Shown piece after piece: positions 1-6,684 of a stretch of 8,791 nucleotides of DNA (position 1 is its first letter; each line of letters opens with the position of its first letter). Source of the stretch: Cellvibrionaceae bacterium (GTDB taxonomy: Bacteria > Pseudomonadota > Gammaproteobacteria > Pseudomonadales > Cellvibrionaceae); NCBI GenBank assembly GCA_030597965.1, contig JAUVQU010000092.1, positions 1 through 8,791 of the forward strand, given 5' to 3'. A program made the translations under genes and the position numbers. The notes beneath the pieces were generated by a model. The model was given only the letters and a program-made list of their open reading frames with translations, did no database searches and was not told the origin of the DNA.

Positions 1-80
1 CACACAGCGACAGGAGCATATAACTAATATGTGACTGAGTGAGTACAGCAGCAACGCAGCCAGAGGGCAAAAAATACATT

Positions 81-956
81 TTAGGAAGCGCCTTCTGCCC
101 AATACTCCCATTGGCAGGCATGGCCTGTGAGTACTTTATGTGGCGGCAAACTGGCTGGACGACAGCGAATATTTTTATTCACCAATTCACCGGATAAACG
201 CATAGATATCACACACAACATACAGCAATTTTCTAGACGCTCTTTATCAGTATCACGCATCATATCGTGAGCAGGACAATACTTATGGGTAATCCAGCCG
301 TGATCAGGGCTTTCCAATTTAAACTCAGCATCGACCACGCAAACCTCACCCGGTGCATATTGAAAACCCCGCAATAATGTTTCTACATTTCCAGAGCCCA
401 GACTCTCAGGTGTTTCACCTATAGCCGTCAAGCCGAAATTGATATCATCTTCAGCTCCACCGTGATCGACCCACACTTCTTTCTCCAGCCTTAATGCTAT
501 TGAGTTATTAAAGCGCTGACGCAGTGTTTCCGTCCATCGACTGGTCTGCATAACGTAAGTTAAGGTCGCAAGATTCCACAGTAGTACCAGTGCATTACTG
601 GATAAATCATCCAATTCCATCTCTTGGTTAAGCACCGGCGGTAACAAGCCCTCTTCATAACGTGCCACAGTCAACATACTGGCCATATCAGGCATGCACA
701 TCGAAATAAAATTCAGCTCTTCGTAGAATACTGTGCGAACATCGCCGCCATAACTGGCAAGGTTTGGATAAACAATCGCAGACAACTCCTGTGTAACTTC
801 TTCACCACAAAGGTCTACTGACGCTTTTCTCCACAAACCGAAAAAATTAGCATGCGCACCCATTGCCGTATGAAATAGATAGATCAATTTATCCTTGGGC
901 AAAGATGCATAATCTAACTGCGCCTGAAATTTCGAACTCGCGATAATGCTATTCAT
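81..956 (-). CDS. Conserved-looking cytoplasmic protein of unknown function with cysteine-rich C-terminus
   Basis: A 291-residue protein whose function I do not recognise. The ATG at 954-956 is supported by an AAAGGT ribosome-binding site (963-968, minus) with a 6-base gap. There is no signal peptide or membrane helix, so it is probably cytoplasmic. The N-terminal two thirds looks helical. A W-V-D-H-G-G segment lies near residues 163-167. Six cysteines sit in the last 65 residues (C227, C244, C245, C248, C265, C281), and the protein ends in C-Q-W-E-Y-W. This end faintly recalls the C-terminal parts of L-2-amino-thiazoline-4-carboxylate hydrolase-like or V4R-like small-molecule domains; that resemblance is from memory, weak and unverified. 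It is transcribed divergently from a sulfatase operon, so a metal-binding, sensory or accessory role is possible but is only a guess from context. The reading frame is intact and the codon use looks like a real gene. Confidence 0.8.
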   Translation of the reverse strand: MNSIIASSKFQAQLDYASLPKDKLIYLFHTAMGAHANFFGLWRKASVDLCGEEVTQELSAIVYPNLASYGGDVRTVFYEELNFISMCMPDMASMLTVARYEEGLLPPVLNQEMELDDLSSNALVLLWNLATLTYVMQTSRWTETLRQRFNNSIALRLEKEVWVDHGGAEDDINFGLTAIGETPESLGSGNVETLLRGFQYAPGEVCVVDAEFKLESPDHGWITHKYCPAHDMMRDTDKERLENCCMLCVISMRLSGELVNKNIRCRPASLPPHKVLTGHACQWEYWAEGAS

Positions 957-1137
957 GAAAATACCTTTATTATTATTTTTTGATTCACCTAAAATGCACC
1001 CTTAATTTATTCACTTCCAGTATTTTTTGCGTTTTTCATATATTACGCCGAATATATACAAATGAATGGTGATTTTGTACAAGTTAAATCAGCCTTCTCG
1101 CTATTAGCTAGAAGGACAAAATATAAATAAGAATATT
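957..1137. promoter_or_regulatory. Divergent intergenic region between unknown gene and sulfatase operon
   Basis: This 181-base AT-rich gap must carry the promoters for both divergent transcripts. On the minus strand, TTGTAC (1075-1080) followed after 18 bases by TATATA is a possible weak sigma70 pair for the unknown gene. I see no convincing -35/-10 pair for the plus-strand operon. An inverted repeat TACAAA-N11-TTTGTA (1057-1062 and 1074-1079) overlaps the 8-bp palindrome TTGTACAA (1075-1082) and could be an operator. All of this is inference from pattern; no known regulator consensus is matched. Confidence 0.4.
1093..1115 (+). promoter_or_regulatory. Leader stem-loop over a Shine-Dalgarno-like sequence upstream of the first sulfatase
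   Basis: Arms CCTTCTCGCT (1093-1102) and AGCTAGAAGG (1106-1115) pair with one mismatch around a 3-base loop. The right arm contains most of AGAAGGA (1110-1116), the only strong Shine-Dalgarno-like sequence before the sulfatase ATG at 1138, but 21 bases away from it. It could be an RNA hairpin affecting translation or a protein-binding dyad; the sequence cannot decide. Confidence 0.4.
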
Positions 1138-2538
1138 ATGGATAAACGAACGACGGCTAAGGTGTTTCTAACACTGCTGCTATTGGCTTCCCATGTCGTA
1201 GTAGCCACCGAACACCCAAATATTATTTTAATTCTTGCTGATGACTTGGGGATTGAAACCATTGGGACATACGGCGGCGAGTCTTACGAAACCCCTAAAC
1301 TCGACCAAATGGCCGCCGAGGGCATGCGTTTTGATAATGCTCACGCCCAACCCCTTTGCACACCTTCCCGCGTGAAATTGATGACCGGAAAATACAACTT
1401 CCGCAATTATCAGCAGTTTATGCACCTTAACCCCAATGAGAAAACCTTTGCCCACGCACTCAAGGGGGCGGGATATAAAACTGTCATTGCAGGTAAATGG
1501 CAGCTCCATAGCAACGGCGTCGATGATCCGACCGGGATGCTGCCAGAACAGTCTGGCTTTGATGATTACCTGCTCTGGCAGATTAAAAGAGAAGACGCTG
1601 GCTCACGCTACTGGGCACCTCACCTGTCCCACAATGGCACCTCTAAAACTTACGAAAAAGATACCTTTGGCCCTGACGTTGTAAACCAATACGTCACCGA
1701 CTTTATTGTCAATGCAGATGAGCAGCCGTTCTTTATTTACTACCCGATGTTTTTACCTCACTCGCCTTTTGTCACCACACCAAATTCTTTGAACGCAAAA
1801 ACAAAGGAAGAAAAGTTTGCGGGTATGGTCACCTATATGGACAAGCTGGTGGGCAATGTACGAACAGCTTTGGTCGAAAAAAACATTGCAGATAACACCG
1901 TCATTTTCTTTATTGGCGATAATGGTACCCACACAGGAATCACCTCCATCCGCAATGGCGTTGCCGTCAAAGGCGGAAAAGGTAAAACCACCGACAACGG
2001 CACCCATGTTCCCTTTATTGCCTGGGGAGCAAGCAATGTAAGTACTGGAACCAGCCCAGAGCTGATTAACCTTAACGATTTTTTCCCGACATTGATGGAA
2101 TTGGCTGGTACTGATATGCCAGCAGATCACCCTAAAGACGGCACTAGCCTTGTCCCCTGGCTGACACAAACTGCAACACAACCAATACGCAATTATCAGT
2201 TCATTCACTACAACCCTATGTGGGGGAAAATACCGGGCCGGTTTGTCTTTAACAGCGAATGGAAACTCTACGAACGTAAAAAACTGTTCAATACAGCAAT
2301 AGATATCAGCGAAAAAAATAATCTATTAAACGGCAAGTTAACCGGCAACGCTCTGATTACTAAGAATGAATTTCAGAAGATTATTAATGCTATGCCCGGA
2401 GGGCCAGTACCATTCTGGCCTACAGCCCCTACCGCTTTTTACGTCATTGCCTGCGCGGTTCTTCTCATAGGCTTAGGGATTTTGATCGTAATTACCGTAT
2501 TTATTAAACGAAAATCAGGGCCATTGATAAACCAGTGA
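1138..2538 (+). CDS. S1-family sulfatase, exported, with C-terminal transmembrane anchor
   Basis: Hydrolyses sulfate esters, probably on a glycan, in the periplasm (family knowledge). Residues 1-23 form a signal peptide. The sulfatase signature C74-T-P-S-R78-x4-T-G (Cys codon 1357-1359) marks the cysteine converted to formylglycine. Metal and active-site residues visible: D35, D36, H208, D261, N262, K120 and K281. Where most relatives have G-K-W-H, this protein has G-K-W-Q (Q122), and the usual E-G-G-x-R-V-P is D-N-G-T-H-V-P (286-292). About residues 433-455 form a strong hydrophobic helix followed by K-R-K, so the enzyme is probably tethered to the inner membrane with its catalytic domain outside. 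At 466 residues it is normal for the family. First gene of a two-gene operon; its TGA overlaps the next gene's GTG. The ATG is chosen because it gives a clean signal peptide, although its nearby ribosome-binding site is weak. Subfamily and substrate are unknown. Confidence 0.93.
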   Translation: MDKRTTAKVFLTLLLLASHVVVATEHPNIILILADDLGIETIGTYGGESYETPKLDQMAAEGMRFDNAHAQPLCTPSRVKLMTGKYNFRNYQQFMHLNPNEKTFAHALKGAGYKTVIAGKWQLHSNGVDDPTGMLPEQSGFDDYLLWQIKREDAGSRYWAPHLSHNGTSKTYEKDTFGPDVVNQYVTDFIVNADEQPFFIYYPMFLPHSPFVTTPNSLNAKTKEEKFAGMVTYMDKLVGNVRTALVEKNIADNTVIFFIGDNGTHTGITSIRNGVAVKGGKGKTTDNGTHVPFIAWGASNVSTGTSPELINLNDFFPTLMELAGTDMPADHPKDGTSLVPWLTQTATQPIRNYQFIHYNPMWGKIPGRFVFNSEWKLYERKKLFNTAIDISEKNNLLNGKLTGNALITKNEFQKIINAMPGGPVPFWPTAPTAFYVIACAVLLIGLGILIVITVFIKRKSGPLINQ

Positions 2539-4001
2539 ATATTAATAAAACCATTTCTTTAATTCTCACTCTGGCCACGCTGTGTGCAGTGTCTGTAGCG
2601 AATGCAGAAGTTAATAAAGAAACGCCTAATATCCTGCTGATTCTCAGTGATGATCACGGAGCCGAAGATTCAGGTGTCTATGGCAATCCCGTCATCCAAA
2701 CCCCTAACATTGATAATCTAGCGGCGGAAGGTATGCGTTTTACTGGAGTGTTTGCCACTGCGGCCATCTGCGCACCCAGCCGTCAGTCTGTATACACCGG
2801 CCTTTACCCCATGCGCCATGGCGGGCACCGTAATCACACAGAAGTTAAGCCAGAAACCTTAAGCCTGCCCCATTACTTTGAGCCGCTGGGCTATGACGTA
2901 TTTCTCGCAGGTAAAGAACACTTCGGGCCCTCCGAAGCATTCCCTTTTAAACAGTTAAAGAAATCAAAAAATACTCTTACCGATTCAAACAGTCTGCTGG
3001 CTAAATATTTTAAATCGTCGAGCGCACTTTTTAATGATAACGAGAAACCATTCTTTCTCTTAGTAGCGACATCCTTACCACATACTCGCTTTGGCTTTAA
3101 CGAGGGTTACCCAGATACAGTAAATTACCAACCTAAAGAGATCCCTTTACCACCCTACCTGATCGACACGCCAGAAACACGTGTCGCTCGAGCCGGTTAT
3201 TATGAATTGGTATCCCAACTAGATACCGATAAAGGCCAGCTGTTATCGCTACTTCAACAATCACCTGCAAAAGACAACACCATCGTGATCTACACCAGCG
3301 ACCACGGCGCCGGCTTTGCTTTCGAGAAATGGACCAATTATGACGCAGGCATTCGAGTACCTCTCATTGTCAAATGGCCAAACCACATTGCCAGTAATAC
3401 TCAGACCGAAAGTCGAGTTAGCTTAGTTGACATACTGCCCACACTGATGGAAATCGCTGGCGGTAAAGCACCGGATAACATTGACGGAAAGAGCTTTTTA
3501 CCCGTTTTAACCGGAAAAAGAGCTTCACATAGAGACGTGGTGTTTGCCACACACACCACGCTAGGTATTCGCAATGCGTCTGATGCCACACCTATTCGAT
3601 CCGCGCGCAGCCAGCGATTTAAATACATCCGCAATTTAAATCCAGAAGGCACTTTTACTAATAATGTCACGGAGAAAGGCCAGGGCGGCTGGTTCAGCTG
3701 GCTAGAAAGAGCTAAAACAGACACCTTTGCAAAACAACAAACCGAACGATATCAAAACCGCCCCGCCGAAGAGTTTTACGACCTGGAAAAAGATCCATAC
3801 GAACTCAGCAACCTTGCTGGAAACCCTCAACTTAAAAAGCAGCAGGACAACCTAAGTAAGCAGTTGGATGTGTGGATGGAACAGCAAAAAGATCAAGGCC
3901 TGGATGCGCCAGTAACAGACATGAACATGCCCTGGTGGCAAAGAATACTTGCCGTTTTAATGTTTGCTGTGCAGTGGTTTATCGGCTTATTTTCAGGATA
4001 A
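2535..4001 (+). CDS. S1-family sulfatase, N-sulfoglucosamine sulfohydrolase-like, exported and probably membrane-anchored
   Basis: A 488-residue periplasmic sulfatase. The start is GTG (2535-2537), sharing GTGA with the stop of the upstream sulfatase, which implies translational coupling. A signal peptide covers residues 1-24 (ending A-N-A). The formylglycine motif is C79-A-P-S-R83-x4-T-G (Cys codon 2769-2771). Likely active-site residues are D39, D40, K127, H129, H183, D256, H257 and K265. The D-H pair in place of D-N and the C-terminal F-Y-D-L-E-K-D-P-x-E-L-x-N-L block resemble heparan N-sulfatase-like bacterial enzymes (S1_8-like in SulfAtlas terms, from memory), but substrate cannot be read from this. 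Residues about 467-486 are hydrophobic with W-W at the start, forming a short C-terminal anchor like that of its operon partner. The coding end overlaps the end of glk on the other strand by 9 bases. A likely terminator follows at 4025-4050. Confidence 0.93.
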   Translation: MNINKTISLILTLATLCAVSVANAEVNKETPNILLILSDDHGAEDSGVYGNPVIQTPNIDNLAAEGMRFTGVFATAAICAPSRQSVYTGLYPMRHGGHRNHTEVKPETLSLPHYFEPLGYDVFLAGKEHFGPSEAFPFKQLKKSKNTLTDSNSLLAKYFKSSSALFNDNEKPFFLLVATSLPHTRFGFNEGYPDTVNYQPKEIPLPPYLIDTPETRVARAGYYELVSQLDTDKGQLLSLLQQSPAKDNTIVIYTSDHGAGFAFEKWTNYDAGIRVPLIVKWPNHIASNTQTESRVSLVDILPTLMEIAGGKAPDNIDGKSFLPVLTGKRASHRDVVFATHTTLGIRNASDATPIRSARSQRFKYIRNLNPEGTFTNNVTEKGQGGWFSWLERAKTDTFAKQQTERYQNRPAEEFYDLEKDPYELSNLAGNPQLKKQQDNLSKQLDVWMEQQKDQGLDAPVTDMNMPWWQRILAVLMFAVQWFIGLFSG

Positions 4002-4985
4002 ATCTTTCTGTAATAACCAAGCTGCTGCACCGATAAGTGCAGGGTTTTTTCGGGTAATCAAACGCACCGAAATAGGATTAACGTATTGTCTGTAACTGCC
4101 TTTATTATTAAAACGTTTAAGAAATTCACTTTGCAAAACAAAATCCTGAAGCTGCGGCAATATTCCGCCACCAATATACACTCCACCCGTTGCGCCATAA
4201 CTTAATGCAGCATCTCCACAGACACTACCCAGCACACCAAAGAAAATATTGAGTGCATCTTTGGCCAGCTCAGATTTCCCCGAGAGCGCTACCTCTGTAA
4301 TTTGATAAGGCTGAAGAGGTTGCACCGTTTGCTGTTGGATTTCACCCAGTGACTCATAGATATTACACAAACCGGAACCAGACAATAAATCTTCTACGGC
4401 CAGATAACCGTCTTTGTCACATAGACTTTGGGATATTTGAAACTCAATATCTGTTTCAGGTGAAAAACTTCTGTGTCCGCCCTCGGTAGCGATTGGAATC
4501 CATCCACTGGCACTGTGTACCAGTGCCGCGACCCCTAAACCTGTGCCTGGGCCAATCACTGCCTTGGGCTTAAAGCTTTCATTCTGTAGCTCACCTGGGG
4601 CCTGTAGAGTTTTTAAATCATCTGCCTGTAGGTACGGCAGTGAACAAGCCAGCGCCGCAAAATCATTCAGCACTTCTACATGCTGCAAATTAAATTGCTT
4701 ACAAAGCGAACCAGGATTTAATGACCAGGAGACATTGGTTAGGTGTGTTTCCAGATCACCCACAGGTCCGGCAACCGCTATGCAAGCTTGAACTGGCTTG
4801 GACTGCCCCCAGTCATCACTCGCCAACTGACTTAGAAAAAGATCAAAGCAGAGATCAAAATCACTGAAGTCAGCCGTGGAAAAATCACGCATTTGAGACA
4901 GGCGGATCACACCTTGGTCGTCTTGTGTCGCCAGAGCAAAGCGAGCATTAGTGCCGCCTATATCACCTACTATAAGAGTCTGCAT
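3993..4985 (-). CDS. glk: Glucokinase (E. coli Glk type)
   Basis: A 330-residue cytoplasmic kinase that phosphorylates glucose with ATP to glucose-6-phosphate, feeding glycolysis or the Entner-Doudoroff pathway. The N-terminal phosphate-binding motif G-D-I-G-G-T-N-A-R is at 7-15. The catalytic base is likely D108 in N-D-F-A-A. G-P-G-T-G-L-G is at 145-151, the sugar-binding E168-G-G-H171 follows, and G-G-V-Y-I-G-G-G-I is at 267-275. The length fits the proteobacterial Glk family (E. coli about 321), and it lacks the cysteine zinc motif of ROK kinases. It starts 8 bases after the upstream sulfatase; the AGGA of its ribosome-binding site overlaps that gene's TAG stop, so the two are almost certainly co-transcribed. 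Its stop lies inside the end of the convergent sulfatase. The position in a sulfatase cluster suggests glucose, or another hexose it tolerates, is a breakdown product of the target glycan; that is inference. Confidence 0.93.
   Translation of the reverse strand: MQTLIVGDIGGTNARFALATQDDQGVIRLSQMRDFSTADFSDFDLCFDLFLSQLASDDWGQSKPVQACIAVAGPVGDLETHLTNVSWSLNPGSLCKQFNLQHVEVLNDFAALACSLPYLQADDLKTLQAPGELQNESFKPKAVIGPGTGLGVAALVHSASGWIPIATEGGHRSFSPETDIEFQISQSLCDKDGYLAVEDLLSGSGLCNIYESLGEIQQQTVQPLQPYQITEVALSGKSELAKDALNIFFGVLGSVCGDAALSYGATGGVYIGGGILPQLQDFVLQSEFLKRFNNKGSYRQYVNPISVRLITRKNPALIGAAAWLLQKDLS
4025..4050 (+). terminator. Likely intrinsic terminator of the sulfatase operon, inside antisense glk
   Basis: Stem CTGCAC (4025-4030) and GTGCAG (4037-4042) around loop CGATAA, then GG and six T. 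It begins 24 bases after the stop of the second plus-strand sulfatase, a typical place for a rho-independent terminator. On the minus strand the same bases encode the conserved glucokinase C-terminal motif N-P-A-L-I-G-A-A, so the structure could partly be a by-product of coding. Confidence 0.55.
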
Positions 4986-4993
4986 GAAACGTC

Positions 4994-6475
4994 CTAACGA
5001 ATTGATTCTTCCGGGAGTTCGATCTTAATACCCTGATCAATCGGCATCACGTCCGGGTCTGCACCGCTACGCTTTAATTCAGCGGCTAGCACTAAACGCA
5101 TCTCTGCCAGTTTTTTACTGTAGCGCTCGTCGTCTACCAGGTTATGCGCTTCATCAGCGTCTTTGGCCATGTTGTACAGCTCTTCTTTATGGCGTAATTC
5201 TCCGCCGTCACCGTGTGGATAGGCCACGTATTTCCAATCACCCTGGCGTACACCTCGAACATTCGGAGTGTACGGAAATTGCACTTCATAATTGTATTCG
5301 TACAGCCAGGCATCACGCCATTCGGTTTCTTTGCCCGCCGCTAAGCCTGCCCATGAGCGGCCCTGAATATTTTCCATCGGGGCTAAACCTGTCATCTCAA
5401 TAATAGAAGGCGCCACATCCAGGCTCAGCACATGGTCATTAACCGCAGTGCCCGCTTTAATGGTAGCGGGATAACGCACAACCAACGGCACGCGAATACT
5501 GGCCTCGTGCATGGTGCGCTTGTCAATCATGCCGTGCTCACCGAATAAAAAACCATTATCAGACGCAAAAATAAAAATCGTGTTGTCCAGTTCACCACTG
5601 CGTTCCAGTGCGGCGTATATTCTGCCTACGCTGTCATCCACAGAGTTAATGGTGGCCACATAACTGCGAACAAAGCGTTCAAAGTCCGCAACGGCTTCGG
5701 GACGGGTGTCGGGGAAGTCTTTACGGAAGCCATACAAAGGCCCATAAATACCGTGCCACGTAGGCAGACGCTCTTTAATCCAATCGGGCTTGCCCTCTAA
5801 GTTAAAGCCACTTTCAGGGTATGGGTAGGGCACATTATCGTAACGGGTTGCGTAACGTGGCTCTGGCACGAATGGGCCATGAGGCGCTTTATGCCCAACA
5901 ATTAACGCAAAAGGCTTATCCGCCTTGTCATTTGCCAACCAATCCAGAGCCATATCCGTCACACGGTCTGTGTAATAACCCGCTACGGTTTTACGATCAC
6001 CGTTCACATTAAATGTAGTGTCGTAATACTTACCCTGGCCTTTGTGAGTTACCCAATAATCGAACCCAGGACGTGCATTATCGTCGCCCTCTCCCATGTG
6101 CCACTTGCCAATGTAAGCGGTTTGATAGCCTGCTTTTTGCAGCAGTAAGGGAAAGCTTTTTAACTCGTGAGGATAATCAGTGAAATTATTGTAGACCCCG
6201 TGGGTGTGGGTATAGGTGCCGGACAAAAACGACGCGCGGCTGGGCGAACACAATGATGTGGTCACAAACATGTTATTAAAACGTGCACCTTCGTCGGCAA
6301 GCCGGTCAATGTTTGGCGTTTCAATACCGAGTAGTGAATTTTCGTGGTAACCCACCGCATCCGCACGCTGATCATCGGTTAATACGAAGACCACATTGGG
6401 TTGTTTGGCTTGAATCGTTGCAGATAAAAGTAAAATCGGCAAAAAAACAGAAACTCGTTTAAACCGCCTTAACAT
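4994..6475 (-). CDS. S1-family sulfatase, soluble periplasmic, arylsulfatase / GlcNAc-6-sulfatase-like
   Basis: A 493-residue exported sulfatase. The ATG at 6473-6475 is preceded by AGAGAG (6484-6489, minus) at 8 bases. A signal peptide covers residues 1-23 (basic M-L-R-R-F-K-R, hydrophobic core, cleavage after I-Q-A). The formylglycine motif is C76-S-P-S-R80-x4-S-G, with S-G in place of the commoner T-G. Other active-site residues: D34, D35, K124-W-H126, H199, D306, N307 and K319. The C-terminal part (about 388-470) has R-G-V-R-x-G-D-W-K-Y and E-E-L-Y-N-M-x-K-D-x-x-E-x-x-N-L, as in DUF4976-type sulfatase C-terminal subdomains. There is no C-terminal membrane segment, unlike the plus-strand pair. 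First gene of a likely unit with glk. The target sulfate position is unknown; similarity to N-acetylglucosamine-6-sulfatases is only general. Confidence 0.94.
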   Translation of the reverse strand: MLRRFKRVSVFLPILLLSATIQAKQPNVVFVLTDDQRADAVGYHENSLLGIETPNIDRLADEGARFNNMFVTTSLCSPSRASFLSGTYTHTHGVYNNFTDYPHELKSFPLLLQKAGYQTAYIGKWHMGEGDDNARPGFDYWVTHKGQGKYYDTTFNVNGDRKTVAGYYTDRVTDMALDWLANDKADKPFALIVGHKAPHGPFVPEPRYATRYDNVPYPYPESGFNLEGKPDWIKERLPTWHGIYGPLYGFRKDFPDTRPEAVADFERFVRSYVATINSVDDSVGRIYAALERSGELDNTIFIFASDNGFLFGEHGMIDKRTMHEASIRVPLVVRYPATIKAGTAVNDHVLSLDVAPSIIEMTGLAPMENIQGRSWAGLAAGKETEWRDAWLYEYNYEVQFPYTPNVRGVRQGDWKYVAYPHGDGGELRHKEELYNMAKDADEAHNLVDDERYSKKLAEMRLVLAAELKRSGADPDVMPIDQGIKIELPEESIR

Positions 6476-6523
6476 CAGATGATCTCTCTTTTGAATTTGT
6501 TAGCCTCGTAACACAGAGACTTA

Positions 6524-6552
6524 ATTAATCTTATTTGTATCAATGTTGTTAA
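6524..6552 (-). promoter_or_regulatory. Possible sigma70 promoter for sulfatase-glk unit
   Basis: On the minus strand, TTAACA (6547-6552, five of six to the -35 consensus) and ATTAAT (6524-6529, four of six to the -10) are separated by 17 bases, about 50 bases upstream of the sulfatase ATG. AT-rich sequence produces such matches often, so this is a candidate only. If real, sulfatase-glk can be expressed independently of the receptor and the upstream sulfatase. Confidence 0.3.
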
Positions 6553-6638
6553 TTTCGACTTAGCTCTGGATAACCGCCTTGGCTTCAAAGCCTCTACTTT
6601 TTGGCGCGGGCACAACGAATCTATTTTTAACTTAACAA

Positions 6639-6676
6639 TTTTCTGTAAGCACTAATAAATTCGAGCTTACAGAAAA
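6639..6676 (-). repeat. Perfect 12-bp inverted repeat 3' of a sulfatase gene
   Basis: TTTTCTGTAAGC (6639-6650) and GCTTACAGAAAA (6665-6676) are exact reverse complements around a 14-base loop. The hairpin begins 8 bases after the TAG of the upstream sulfatase. Neither strand has a T-run after the stem, since the stem itself ends in AAAA, so it is not a standard intrinsic terminator. A 3' mRNA-stabilising hairpin or a protein-binding dyad is possible. The rest of the 209-base gap (6476-6684) holds only the promoter candidate and a short GGCTT-CA-AAGCC dyad at 6581-6592. Confidence 0.6.
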
Positions 6677-6684
6677 GGGAGAAA

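Noticed and set aside
17..31. CATAT-N5-ATATG dyad near the left edge
   Set aside because: Five-base AT-rich arms are common by chance. Nothing else in 1-80 suggests a site or a terminator for the unknown gene.
2398..2520. GlyGly-CTERM or PEP-CTERM style sorting tail on the first sulfatase
   Set aside because: A G-G-P precedes the helix and basic residues follow it, but the characteristic motif spacing is absent and a 20-residue gap separates them. A plain transmembrane anchor explains it.
6533..6540. Shared octamer ATACAAAT (minus here, plus at 1056-1063) as a common regulator half site
   Set aside because: Only eight AT-rich bases, without the paired second half here; chance is the simpler explanation.
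6581..6592. GGCTT-CA-AAGCC dyad followed by T-rich sequence on the plus strand as a terminator
   Set aside because: A 2-base loop forces a 4-bp stem, and no plus-strand gene ends there.
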